Shown here: positions 28,530 to 37,788 of the stretch, piece after piece
Numbering within the stretch: the first letter of the stretch is position 1
Layout of the letters: every line of letters begins with the position of its first letter
Assembly (NCBI GenBank): GCA_016722045.1
Contig: JADKGY010000029.1
Location: 815,826 to 879,825, forward strand
From: Candidatus Opimibacter skivensis
GTDB taxonomy: Bacteria > Bacteroidota > Bacteroidia > Chitinophagales > Saprospiraceae
DNA: 64,000 nt
Reading direction: 5' to 3'
Translations under genes and position numbers: made by a program
The notes under the pieces: model-generated
Seen by the model: the letters and a program-made list of their open reading frames with translations, nothing else
Databases searched by the model: none
Told to the model about the DNA's origin: nothing

Positions 28530-29249
28530 GAGATTAAGATTTGGTTTATTAATTTTTAATCAGGTACTGAAATAGATATGTGAAAGAAATTCAAAACTTT
28601 TTTTGAATTCTCTTTTTCTTTTGATTACAAATCGTAATCCCAAACTTGGCTGGATAGAGTAAATAAATCAAGGTACTTGCCGGAGGATTGGGGAAAGGCA
28701 ACTACCAATAGGTTCTAACAGGTCAGTAAGAGACTATAATTCGTCTTAATATCAATACATACTATGCCAAAAACGTGCCAAAAAAAAATTCGACGCAGTA
28801 TATTGGCCAAAGATACATGTAGCCATTCCTTGATATATACCACTAACAGGGTAATTATTAAATTACAAAACCTGATAATGCTTATTAACAGTTATATCAT
28901 ATTTTTACAGATTACTAATTATAGTAATTTGTTAAAGTCATTGAATTCTTATTTCATCCTCCCAATTATTGAAAACAAGTTTTGTCCCCGTTGGGTGAGG
29001 TTCCAGATATAATTCTAAATCTGTAATAGGAACGTCATTTAAGAGCAGATTTCACCGATCCCAAGACAGAAGATTGCCTTAAAAGAGTAGATAAGAATGA
29101 TGGCTGCACGATCAAATCTTTCGAATTGCAGCGGCCTAAAGCGGTGAAAATTTTAGAATTTTTCGGAATCAATCTTAGATTCAGATAGTATACTCATGTT
29201 GATTATGTCAACTTCAAAAGATAATACTATAGTAGTTTGGTAAAAAGGA
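28530..29249. other. promoter/leader region of cassette 3 and spacer to the PorP/SprF gene
   Basis: No gene is seen in about 720 bp. It contains a perfect hairpin (GATTAC/GTAATC, 28623-28639), the string CAATAGGTTCT (about 28708-28718) shared with cassette 2, and a sigma-54-like element at 28765-28781. The part from 28800 to 29249 is AT-rich, with nothing I can name. Confidence 0.5.
28765..28781 (-). promoter_or_regulatory. sigma-54-like promoter of cassette 3
   Basis: Read on the minus strand: TTGGCACG-TTTT-TGGCA. The -24 element is perfect; the -12 element has one mismatch (TGGCA for TTGCA) at correct spacing. It lies about 235 bp before the ATG of small gene 3, close to the distance seen in cassette 2. 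Confidence 0.45.
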
Positions 29250-30191
29250 TTATTCAGAAACCTTCATCTTAGTGGGTAGCTGGTACACTAATGTAAATTC
29301 ATGAGACCCGTTATTAAACTGTTGTAAGTCACCAATACTTACATCATACGAATAATAAAATTTCAGTTTATCAAGGCGGGTACCTAAAAGCAAAGCAGCT
29401 CTATTGTCTTCTCCGAGTGTATACCCTAATCCACCAATTAATTGTTCATCAAGAAATGAAAACTTCAGATTCAAATCAATTAAAAACGGACTGTATCGAA
29501 GGTTTTTAATCGTAATAGACGGTTCTATTTGGAAATTATAATTTTTGACTTCATGACGATATCCAAAATGAACCGCATATGGGAAAGACTTAAGATCATC
29601 TATGCGGACATCACTGGCTATTTCAGCAATGCGTTGTTTAACCACATTTGGAAATGATATTCCAAAAATAAATTTCTTATCCAATTCAGCGTAGACACCA
29701 GCTGATCCATCAAATAATAAATATCCGTCAATGCCCTCGTTAAGTAATGGATCCGTAGGATCAATCAGTGGATCATTTTGCACATCTGTCACTTTGAAAT
29801 TTTGTATTCCCGTAGAGAGACCGACACCAACAATTGCATTATCGAAAATAAACCTGTAGGAATAATTCAATTGTGCGTGTAAAAGCTGTGTCACACCTAC
29901 GTGGTCAGAAAGTATCTGAAAACCAAGTCCGACTTTGTCAGCAAATGAACCATTATACAAGGCAGTGAATGTCCTTGGCGCTCCGGGAAAATCTGTATAA
30001 TTAAGTTTATATGCGGCAAGAAATTCATGATCTCCATTGAACCCGGTAGCTCCCGGATTGATCAAGACGGGCTGCAGATAATGATGATCGAAATATCCGG
30101 CTTCCTGTGCAACAGAGATCTGGAATGACCCTATCAGTACTATCGATGTCAAACCGATGCCTAATAAATATTTTAGTAATTTCTTATTCAT
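29250..30191 (-). CDS. PorP/SprF family T9SS-associated outer-membrane protein
   Basis: 313 residues with a signal peptide (ISVAQEAG cleavage region). It shows the family's opening pattern YFDHHYLQPVLINPGATGF followed by alternating beta strands of an outer-membrane barrel, and it ends at about the family's usual length (near 300). PorP/SprF proteins typically stand next to a protein with a type-B T9SS sorting domain and are thought to anchor or translocate that partner. Here the partner is the gene immediately upstream (30244-33285), separated by 52 bp and transcribed in the same direction. This is not a core T9SS component set; no gldK-N or sprA gene is seen in the window. Confidence 0.92.
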   Translation of the reverse strand: MNKKLLKYLLGIGLTSIVLIGSFQISVAQEAGYFDHHYLQPVLINPGATGFNGDHEFLAAYKLNYTDFPGAPRTFTALYNGSFADKVGLGFQILSDHVGVTQLLHAQLNYSYRFIFDNAIVGVGLSTGIQNFKVTDVQNDPLIDPTDPLLNEGIDGYLLFDGSAGVYAELDKKFIFGISFPNVVKQRIAEIASDVRIDDLKSFPYAVHFGYRHEVKNYNFQIEPSITIKNLRYSPFLIDLNLKFSFLDEQLIGGLGYTLGEDNRAALLLGTRLDKLKFYYSYDVSIGDLQQFNNGSHEFTLVYQLPTKMKVSE

Positions 30192-30243
30192 GCGTGCAAC
30201 TTTTTAAGTTGAATGAATACTCTTTATATTATTTAATCAATGA

Positions 30244-33200
30244 TTAGTCAGCAGTCCGTAAAACGTTGACAGTACCTTTATAAATCTGTGCAGGTCCATT
30301 TTGCGGACGTGTCTGAAGCACCCACAAATATCCTCCATCCGCAATAGGTCGATTGTCTACATCTACTCCTGTCCAATTGTTCTGATAATTATCTGTTTGG
30401 TAAACAAGTCCACCGTAACGGTTGTAAATCGAAAGATGATTGGCCACACTATATATGCACTTGATAATAAAGTAATCGTTTTTACCATCGTCGTTTGGTG
30501 TAATTATTCTAATGCCTTCAAAACAATTGCCGCCAATAGTTAAGTCTGCCAAACCTGTGACCTTGCATTGATTTGCATCTGTAACTGTTATGAAGTATGT
30601 AGCTTCAGAAAGATTGTTTAATGCTGCTGTATTACCGCCAACAGGGGACCATTGATATGTATAAATTGGAACCCCTCCAGTTACAACTGCAGAAACTGCT
30701 CCATCGCTTGCAGACGGATCAGATGGCAATGTGGTGAGCAAAGAAACTAACAATGCGTCAGGAGAAGTAAGTATAATCGTGGAGGAAGCTGTTTGACCTG
30801 AAGCGTCTGTGACCGTCACTGTATATGTGCCTGCACATAAAGTGCTGAGGTTGGCTGTTGTAAATCCATTATTCCAATGATACGTATAAGGAGATGCGCC
30901 ACCGCTAACGGTTGAGGTAATGGAACCATCACATGCTTCATGACAACTTGTTTCAAATCCACCCCCATATTGTTGAGCAGAAAGATTTACACCAATTCCT
31001 CCCGCAGTTATTGTAAAACATGTGTCCATTGAACAAATATTACTATAGGTTACGGTGACACAATACTGACCAGGACAAAGATTTATAAGGTCTTGTGTAG
31101 CTTCTCCGGTATTCCAATGGTAAGTATAAGGCGGTGTGCCTCCGGTCACATTCAGATCTATGGCACCATGACAATTTTCACTGAGATCATTTGTAATTGT
31201 TGCAGTCTTAACTAACGGATTGGGTTGTGTAACGGTAAAGCAAGTATCTCTTGTACTGCTCGCACTATCTGTGATGGTGACACAATATATACCTGCCGTA
31301 AGATTGCTGATGTTTTGAGTTGTAGCTCCACCCGGACTCCATATAAATGTGTAAGGTCCGGTACCGAATGAGACATTTAAATTAATCGCTCCATTTGATC
31401 CACCGTTACACGTCACATTCGTGATGGATGCTGAGTACTCAGCTCCTACAATGTATGGGTCCGGTATAAATGTGCAACCTTTTGAATCTGTGACGGTGAC
31501 GGTATAAGCCCCTGCAAGAATACCTGAAAGGTCTTCAGTTGTTAACATAACAGGAGTTGTATTCCATTTGAACGTATATGGAGGAGTGCCTCCTGTAACC
31601 GTTATATTAATAGCCCCTGTAGCAGAACCCGCTGGAACAGGATCTGTAATCACACCAGTAACGGCGATCGGATCAGGATCCATTACAGTTGTGTTCGCAA
31701 TTACTATTTGGGTACCAAGGGTAATCGTTACGGTATATGTGCCTGCTGGTACGCCTGTAAGGTCTTCTGTTGTAAGACTACCAAGAGACCAAACAAATGT
31801 TGGAGTCCCTGTACAAGCAGTAGATAATGTCACAGTAAGATCAACAGAACCTGTAGATTCCCTTGGACAAGCAGGTTTTGTTGGAATAATGGTATACCCA
31901 ATTGTACAATCTATAGGATCACAAGTTTGTTTTATTTGAGCAAGACCGGGCACTGTAGTTAAGACAAGTACGCTGTCAGCCTTATTGGCCACTTCTATTT
32001 CAAGCGGATTATTTGTAAATGATATCGGAGATGATGAGCCGACTGGTCCAATAGCTTTCAGGCAAAGCCTGAAAATGGTAGACAGATCAGGAACGGTGAC
32101 ACCATTTAAAGTCAGATCGATCCAGCTGAGTGTTAGTTGACCCTGATGAACACTTGGAGGCGTTCCAAAACTGGTTGCATCTAATCCAGGCAAAGCAAAA
32201 CCTTCGAGATGATCAAAAACGAATTTTGTAGAATCCCAATTCATGCTTAATTGTACTGCAACGATATCGTCAAAATCATTGACTGAGACATCAACACATG
32301 TGATACCATTTGGTGTAGTACAGACGGTATCGGCAAGAAATGCAAATCCCTGCAACGCACATTGGGCTGTAATAACAGCAGGTTGAATAACAACGTTATG
32401 AAGATTTCCATCAATATCGGAGATCATGACGGCAGGATTCGTTCCAAGTGTTATATCGCTTGACTGGCCACCTGTGCCTATGACATCAAAGCATATTTCA
32501 AATAAGGTAGTACCATTAGCCAAGGTGTCATTTTGAGCATTTCCATTAAACCAAACCACCCTTAAAGTGCCGGGACTCAGAAGATTGGTATTTCCCTTTC
32601 CAAAAGCCAGTAGAGGTGCAAAATTCTGGAACCGATTAAATTGAAGAACAGCTGGGTCATAGACCAGGGAGAATTCCATGGCACCAACAGTAATGAAGTT
32701 ATCTACGGTGAATTGGATACAGGAAGTGCTGCCACAGGCACCAATCACTGAATTGCCAATAAGGGTAAGGTCCTGAGAACATCCTTCTCCAAAAACATTA
32801 ACCTGGCCATTGTTGGTCACCAGACCTACATTGTTGACTCCGTCTTCAGAAATTTCGATTTCCAAAGGGTTGTCCGTAATGGCTATAGAGGAACTTTGAC
32901 AAGCATTACCTACTACTTCGAATTCCACAGTAAAGAAGAGAGATCCATCCGGAATGGTGATTTGTGTGGCACTGCTTTCAATCCATGAAAGCGTAAGCTT
33001 CCCTGCATCTAACAGGACCTGATTGGTACCAAAGACAGCCGGAGAAAGACCAGGAACCATTGGATTGAAATTCTTTACGCTCTTGAATTTCAGCACATTA
33101 GGATTCCAATTGACAGAATATTGGACACTTATGATTTGGCTAAAATGGTCGACATGGAAGTCAATATTTATGATCTGACCATGAGATACATCTGCTAAGC

Positions 33201-33285
33201 TGCTGATGTTAAATATCGGTTGCGCAGCTCTTGATGGCAAAGCAAAGAACAAGGCAACTATTAGACCTAATATAGATTTACTCAT
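30244..33285 (-). CDS. surface protein with three cohesin-like modules, six SprB repeats and a type-B T9SS sorting domain
   Basis: About 1013 residues from the ATG at 33285, which starts a clear signal peptide (MSKSILGLIVALFFALPSRAA); a TTG two codons upstream is not needed. Three tandem beta modules at about residues 25-150, 175-290 and 310-425 have the cohesin-type pattern: D/N-F...V...Q-[YL]-S-[VML]-[NV]-W/Y-[ND]-P...L-F, then G-x-L-x-[LV]-x-W-x. Six SprB-type repeats follow at about 460-900 (G-G-x-P-P-Y-T-[FY]-x-W-N/S, then A-G-x-Y-x-V-T-[VI]-T-D). The last 100 residues are a gliding-type C-terminal (type B) sorting domain (ITPNDDGKND, IYNRYGGLVY). SprB repeats are known from gliding adhesins. 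With its PorP/SprF neighbour it forms an export/anchoring pair. Its cohesin-like modules could bind the dockerin-like segments of the giants; that is a hypothesis. Confidence 0.9.
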   Translation of the reverse strand: MSKSILGLIVALFFALPSRAAQPIFNISSLADVSHGQIINIDFHVDHFSQIISVQYSVNWNPNVLKFKSVKNFNPMVPGLSPAVFGTNQVLLDAGKLTLSWIESSATQITIPDGSLFFTVEFEVVGNACQSSSIAITDNPLEIEISEDGVNNVGLVTNNGQVNVFGEGCSQDLTLIGNSVIGACGSTSCIQFTVDNFITVGAMEFSLVYDPAVLQFNRFQNFAPLLAFGKGNTNLLSPGTLRVVWFNGNAQNDTLANGTTLFEICFDVIGTGGQSSDITLGTNPAVMISDIDGNLHNVVIQPAVITAQCALQGFAFLADTVCTTPNGITCVDVSVNDFDDIVAVQLSMNWDSTKFVFDHLEGFALPGLDATSFGTPPSVHQGQLTLSWIDLTLNGVTVPDLSTIFRLCLKAIGPVGSSSPISFTNNPLEIEVANKADSVLVLTTVPGLAQIKQTCDPIDCTIGYTIIPTKPACPRESTGSVDLTVTLSTACTGTPTFVWSLGSLTTEDLTGVPAGTYTVTITLGTQIVIANTTVMDPDPIAVTGVITDPVPAGSATGAINITVTGGTPPYTFKWNTTPVMLTTEDLSGILAGAYTVTVTDSKGCTFIPDPYIVGAEYSASITNVTCNGGSNGAINLNVSFGTGPYTFIWSPGGATTQNISNLTAGIYCVTITDSASSTRDTCFTVTQPNPLVKTATITNDLSENCHGAIDLNVTGGTPPYTYHWNTGEATQDLINLCPGQYCVTVTYSNICSMDTCFTITAGGIGVNLSAQQYGGGFETSCHEACDGSITSTVSGGASPYTYHWNNGFTTANLSTLCAGTYTVTVTDASGQTASSTIILTSPDALLVSLLTTLPSDPSASDGAVSAVVTGGVPIYTYQWSPVGGNTAALNNLSEATYFITVTDANQCKVTGLADLTIGGNCFEGIRIITPNDDGKNDYFIIKCIYSVANHLSIYNRYGGLVYQTDNYQNNWTGVDVDNRPIADGGYLWVLQTRPQNGPAQIYKGTVNVLRTAD

Positions 33286-33683
33286 TAGCAATTACGTTAT
33301 AATGTCAATCAAAAATCTTTAAAGTAAAGCAAATCAAGGGCAAATATAGTAATATTAGTTGCAATATCACTGAACCGAAAATGCCAAATCAAGGGTAAGA
33401 GTCCACAGCGAAAACTGTACCATCTTAAAATTAATTTAATAGAGGGAGAGATTGGTTGGCGCCAAAGTTGAGATGCTGATGTAAAAATGGTAAAAATCTT
33501 TAATATGGGGAAATACGGTGCTTATCGTTAATCAACTTTTGACATTTACCCGGCATAAATGACTATAAAAGGTCTCAGAGGGACAGGCGTATGGAAAAAA
33601 TAAAAAAGCCCCGACTTGTGGCCGGGGCTTTGAGAGAGTGTTGGTTTTTCTCCCGATGGGGAATGAGGGGGTAACTCTTAGAA
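33286..33683. other. intergenic region with promoter box and terminator
   Basis: It contains the terminator of the gene at 33684-36557 (33594-33630) and, close to the next start, a TATATTTG string (minus strand, 33341-33348) matching the Bacteroidota -7 consensus about 55 bp before the ATG at 33285; no exact TTTG -33 box is visible. No gene is seen. Confidence 0.5.
33594..33630 (-). terminator. rho-independent terminator
   Basis: A perfect 8-bp GC-rich stem (AAGCCCCG/CGGGGCTT) with a 9-nt loop is followed on the minus strand by TTTTATTTTTTC. It ends the transcript of the gene at 33684-36557 and separates it from the PorP/SprF pair. Confidence 0.92.
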
Positions 33684-36557
33684 TTATTGTTTTACAAATT
33701 TTCCAGACAGTTCACCAAAGGTGGAAATTACCTTATAGTAATAGATGCCAGGAGATTGAATCAGATCATTTCCGATGCTTATTTCCGATTTGTCAGTATA
33801 GGCGAAATATTTCTGATTGAAAAGCTCCTGTCCTTTCATGTTGAATAAAGTAACATTAAATTCTTCTCCAGCCTGAATGGAAACTGTAAGTGTAGTACCA
33901 TCTGAGAAAGGATTCGGAGAAACCTTAGTTTCAAATTGCGCTTCTGAAACTCCTGAAGAAATAGCTTTCAATTCCAATTTTTGATTCTGGAGATTGTCAG
34001 TGTATACTTCCGGATAAAGACTTTCTTCATCCTGCATAAGGAGCTGATTTAATGCGATATCTGATGGCAGGTGAGCAATTGAGAAAAGGATAGTTCCTTT
34101 TTTAAGACTTATAGCATCTTCTTGTCCCCAACTGATCCTTGAAACACCATCCATATCTACCGCAAGATTAGAAGTAGAAACAGGCAGTGCGCCTTCAATT
34201 AAATCAAGGCCTTTAGCTTTCAGTGACATTTGGAAACCATAAATGTTAGCATCTTTTGAAAGAATGAAATCCTGTGTTCCGGTCACATCGTTTGTAACAA
34301 CATTTAATTCCAGGCTACCTGCAGTTCTTGGTGAAAGTAACCATGCTGTATTCACCATATCTCCATTCACATCACCCATTTTTATGGCTTTGAATGAAGC
34401 TGCGGTTGGGAATGTTCCATTGTGATCGATTTCTACGCCCGGGTGACAGTAATTGTTATAAAGATCTGCCGGTGAACCGGGACTGCAAGGATCTCCAAAA
34501 AAGACCCAGGATAAATTACCGGCATAGCCAGGAAGCTGATATGCTCCTAATAGTGCATTTCTCAGCAGCAATAAATCGTTGGCGCCTACTCTTCCGTTGC
34601 CATCCAGGTCGGCGGCATACAATTTATATGGTTCTGTAATTCGCTCTGTGCCGTTGATATGTCTTTTTAAAGCAATCACATCCGCCGTTGAAATACCCTC
34701 AAGTGGTTTGCCTTCTCTTGAAAGATTGATCATTCTGTCAAACTGCGTTGTACCAAAACCTAAAGAAAAATGTCCGGTAGCATCTGATGTAGTTTCTGAT
34801 TCCTGATCAAGAGATTGATCGGTCATAATCTTAGCCATTGCAGCGGAAGTATGCGGCACTCCGATATTCGTAAATGTGGTCACTGCCCCTGATACCTGAT
34901 GCAAGCCATTACATGTATTTGCATTGTCGGTGATCTTGATAAATGTGGTACAATAATCTGAGTTACCATATTCATCAGTAACCCAAATCTGAACCGGCAC
35001 TGTTCCGACATCATCGCAAGTGAACACTCTTGAAGCATCATAAGGATTTGATGAGAAGGAGTATTTCAGCTTGTAATTAGGTGTGCAATTATCTGAACTT
35101 GAGGCATTGAAATCTTTTGCCCAGATCGTCACCATTCCACCAAGTGGCATAACGACACTTGAAAGTCCATAATAACATACGGGAGAAGGTGCTTTCTTGT
35201 CGATGACGTGAATTTTGTGACTACATGTGGTACAATTACCGCAGCCATCACACACATTCCATAGAATCTTGTGCCATCCATCGGGCAGCACTTTATCTAT
35301 ATACGGCTGACCTGATCCCTGACCAGAAACATTGTAGGTGCCATCATTATTGATGTCAACCTTCCAGTCCCAGGTATAAGATTCAATCGGAGTACAATCA
35401 TCCTCTACATGAGGTGAATCCTGATATCGACCAGAGCAATAAGGTTCATATCCATTGACGACAACATCAGCGCAACTGTTTGAGAAGGAAGGCGGATGAG
35501 CATTCATCAGTTTGATGACCTGGACGTGTGTCCATATACCATCACTCCAGGGATTGTTTGGCTGGTACTTGCACCAATCGATAACGGTCCATGTACGAAG
35601 AATCTTTTTGCAAGCGCCATCGGAAAATGTAAAGACGAGATCTTCATGAGCATATGCCAAATGAGTGCATCCGTGATTGTATGCGTCATAGCCGGGGAAT
35701 GTTGGCTTGTTGTATGGTGAGGGAATTTCATCAGGATCTAATTGGTCAACAGTATATTGACATGCATCAGCTGTATAATCCCAAGGCCAGTTAATATTGT
35801 AATAAGAGTGAGAAAAGTCTTTCACAGTGATCGTCTGGTAACAATATTCTGACCAGTAGCCCATCTCAACGCAGAATTTACGTTTGATGATCCCAACGCC
35901 GCAAGCGTTACGGTAGTCTGTGACGTCACAAATATTAATCCATGTATTGCCTCCGCAACCACCTCCGGCGGACCCATCATATCCCCAGTTATAAGGTTGA
36001 TAGCATGACGTATTTCCCGGGTCGTTTATGATGATAGGCAGGCAGGTGCCGCCGTTTCCAACACAGGTTCCGAAGGTATGATTGTAGGGATTGTAAAGGC
36101 AATCATCATTAAATGAAAATCCGCAGCTTACGGTAATATTTGGAGGGCAGGTGATATGTGGTGTAGAGTTATCCTGAACAGTCACCTCGGCCATACATTC
36201 GTTGTAGTTTCCTTTGTCATCTACTACTCTCATGACAACCCAAATGCTATGTCCTACATCATCGCAGCAAAATTCAACATATGGTCTGAATTGAGTGTCG
36301 TCAGCTACGCCCGGAGGGCAATAACCTGCAACCATACGACGGACTTTATACTCTGCGATATGGCAGTTGTCGTAGCTCCCGTCATCAATATCAGTTGCAT
36401 ACACTTTTGCTGTGCCGTTATTAGACAAAGAGACTACAGTGTGCGCATCACAAATCGCTACAGGTGCCACATTGTCGTTCCAACAACAGGCACCTAAAGG
36501 ATTGATAATGAGAAAAGTAAATAGGAGGGAAGATAAAAGGGTAAGAGTTAGTTTCAT
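33684..36557 (-). CDS. HYR-type, dockerin-containing T9SS surface protein
   Basis: About 957 residues from the ATG at 36557 (signal peptide MKLTLTLLSSLLFTF...LGA). It is a shorter paralogue of the giants without P-domains. It shows a SYDNC...KVRRM...FCCDDVG module near residues 60-110, HYR-like CPPNITVSC near 140, the family motif RTWTVIDWC near 320, and further Cys-rich modules to about 560. A dockerin-like segment follows at about 620-690 (STADVIALKRHING; DLDGNGRVGANDLLLLRNALLG, whose D-x-D-x-N-x-R-x-x-x-x-D loop fits calcium binding better than in the giants). Then come a cohesin-like beta domain and a T9SS type-A sorting domain in the last 80 residues (SPNPFSDG, TLFNMKGQELF). No small partner gene precedes it. 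Probably cell-surface; ligand unknown. Confidence 0.9.
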   Translation of the reverse strand: MKLTLTLLSSLLFTFLIINPLGACCWNDNVAPVAICDAHTVVSLSNNGTAKVYATDIDDGSYDNCHIAEYKVRRMVAGYCPPGVADDTQFRPYVEFCCDDVGHSIWVVMRVVDDKGNYNECMAEVTVQDNSTPHITCPPNITVSCGFSFNDDCLYNPYNHTFGTCVGNGGTCLPIIINDPGNTSCYQPYNWGYDGSAGGGCGGNTWINICDVTDYRNACGVGIIKRKFCVEMGYWSEYCYQTITVKDFSHSYYNINWPWDYTADACQYTVDQLDPDEIPSPYNKPTFPGYDAYNHGCTHLAYAHEDLVFTFSDGACKKILRTWTVIDWCKYQPNNPWSDGIWTHVQVIKLMNAHPPSFSNSCADVVVNGYEPYCSGRYQDSPHVEDDCTPIESYTWDWKVDINNDGTYNVSGQGSGQPYIDKVLPDGWHKILWNVCDGCGNCTTCSHKIHVIDKKAPSPVCYYGLSSVVMPLGGMVTIWAKDFNASSSDNCTPNYKLKYSFSSNPYDASRVFTCDDVGTVPVQIWVTDEYGNSDYCTTFIKITDNANTCNGLHQVSGAVTTFTNIGVPHTSAAMAKIMTDQSLDQESETTSDATGHFSLGFGTTQFDRMINLSREGKPLEGISTADVIALKRHINGTERITEPYKLYAADLDGNGRVGANDLLLLRNALLGAYQLPGYAGNLSWVFFGDPCSPGSPADLYNNYCHPGVEIDHNGTFPTAASFKAIKMGDVNGDMVNTAWLLSPRTAGSLELNVVTNDVTGTQDFILSKDANIYGFQMSLKAKGLDLIEGALPVSTSNLAVDMDGVSRISWGQEDAISLKKGTILFSIAHLPSDIALNQLLMQDEESLYPEVYTDNLQNQKLELKAISSGVSEAQFETKVSPNPFSDGTTLTVSIQAGEEFNVTLFNMKGQELFNQKYFAYTDKSEISIGNDLIQSPGIYYYKVISTFGELSGKFVKQ

Positions 36558-36747
36558 AATCAAAGGGATTATTGGGTTTTTCTGATTTTCATTGACAAAA
36601 GGTATAAAGTTTTTAAATAGGATGGATATCCGATCTAAAAATAATAGAATACAATACTGAATTTGGTGGGAGGGTGATCAAAAATACTATAAAAATTGGA
36701 TTTTCAAGGTTTTGCGAAGAAAAATGGAATAAATTTTGAAGAGTAGG

Positions 36748-37422
36748 TCACCCCATTTGATTTTGAATAGCAAAACGGACTAACCCTGCTGTGGTTGTTA
36801 TGTTGAGCTTTCGCATGATATTCTTTCTATGCGCGCCTACGGTCTGGGGGCTAATAAAGAGATTTTCAGCTATTTCAGAGCTACTTTTTGCCTGTGAGAT
36901 TAACCCCAGGATTTCAACTTCACGACGAGTAAGGTGATATTTGACAAGAAAAGCTTCCTCGAATAATGAAGGTAAATCAGCATCGGCCACATCTTTTGGG
37001 TAGAGTTGGAGGTTTTTGCTGATATAAAGCTGGCCTTTTGAAACACTTACAATGCCATCGATCAACTCCTGAAAGCTGCTACTTTTAAGGATATAGCCTG
37101 AAACCTTGTGAATATGAAGGCATTCTTTCACGAATTTCGGGTCGCTATACTTGGTAACGATGATAATCTGAAGATCTGGATAATCATTTTTTAACGTTGG
37201 AATGACTTCTAATCCGCTCAAAACAGGCATATTAAGATCCAACAACAGGATATCCGGACATATAGACTGAAGTTTTGAAAGAAGATCTTCACCATTTTGA
37301 GCTGTGCCAAAAATATCAACCGGAAACGATGTCTGATGTTGTAACGCAAGAACCAATGCATCCACAAAGAGGGTATGGTCATCGGCAATGAAAAGTGAAT
37401 ATTTCCTAAACTCTGGTAACAT
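36748..37422 (-). CDS. NarL/FixJ-type response regulator (receiver + LuxR HTH)
   Basis: 224 residues. Residues 1-125 form a receiver domain: acidic pair DD near 14-15, phospho-acceptor Asp62 in LLLDLNMP, and a Lys in the GYILKSSS stretch. Residues 160-224 form a LuxR-type HTH (LTRREVEILGLISQ, SEIAENLFISPQTVGAHRKNIMRKL). It acts as a phosphorylation-controlled transcription factor. No histidine kinase is adjacent, so its sensor must be elsewhere. It is transcribed toward the surface-protein locus, 190 bp before the 33684-36557 gene, but no link is proven. Confidence 0.93.
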   Translation of the reverse strand: MLPEFRKYSLFIADDHTLFVDALVLALQHQTSFPVDIFGTAQNGEDLLSKLQSICPDILLLDLNMPVLSGLEVIPTLKNDYPDLQIIIVTKYSDPKFVKECLHIHKVSGYILKSSSFQELIDGIVSVSKGQLYISKNLQLYPKDVADADLPSLFEEAFLVKYHLTRREVEILGLISQAKSSSEIAENLFISPQTVGAHRKNIMRKLNITTTAGLVRFAIQNQMG

Positions 37423-37788
37423 CGTTTTGCAAAAGTAAGATTCAATATTTGTAACCTAAATCTGATTTCACCGCTCATAACTAAAGTCACGCTTCTGGCT
37501 AACTGAAGAGCGAATATCTTTGCGTATGGATTTCGGAGGGGTGCGACAATATAAACTCCGGATTTTCCCGGGAAAGAGGAAAGATATAAAAATATTAACA
37601 AGCTAAGCTTTCCTGTAATCAGTAATCAGTAATCAGTAATCAGTAATCAGTAATCAGTAATCAGTAAAAATAAACAATCCTCACCCGTTAAAATAATAAT
37701 TACTCTGAACTATATAATAAAAATATTATTTATTGACGCTAATTATAGAAATCAATTATGTTATTTAACTATTCCTATTATTTGTATA
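37423..37788. other. divergent intergenic region with heptamer array
   Basis: It lies between the response regulator (minus) and the outer-membrane gene (plus). It contains the 7-bp array at 37614-37667 and otherwise AT-rich sequence. No gene or clear promoter consensus is seen. Confidence 0.5.
37614..37667. repeat. heptamer tandem array (AGTAATC)n
   Basis: Six exact copies of AGTAATC from 37621, flanked by partial copies (TGTAATC before, AGTAA after). It sits in the promoter space of the two divergent neighbours, so changes in copy number would alter promoter spacing. Every frame on the plus strand meets a TAA. Confidence 0.9.

Noticed and set aside
28530..29249. tRNA or other structured RNA gene in the long gap
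   Set aside because: No cloverleaf or conserved T-loop string was found on either strand.
29250..33285. Part of the core T9SS gene cluster
   Set aside because: A PorP/SprF protein next to a type-B sorting-domain substrate is a common accessory pair; no gldK, gldL, gldM, gldN or sprA-type gene accompanies it.
37614..37667. CRISPR array
   Set aside because: Units are 7-bp tandem copies without spacers; no cas genes are in the window. The same holds for the other arrays.
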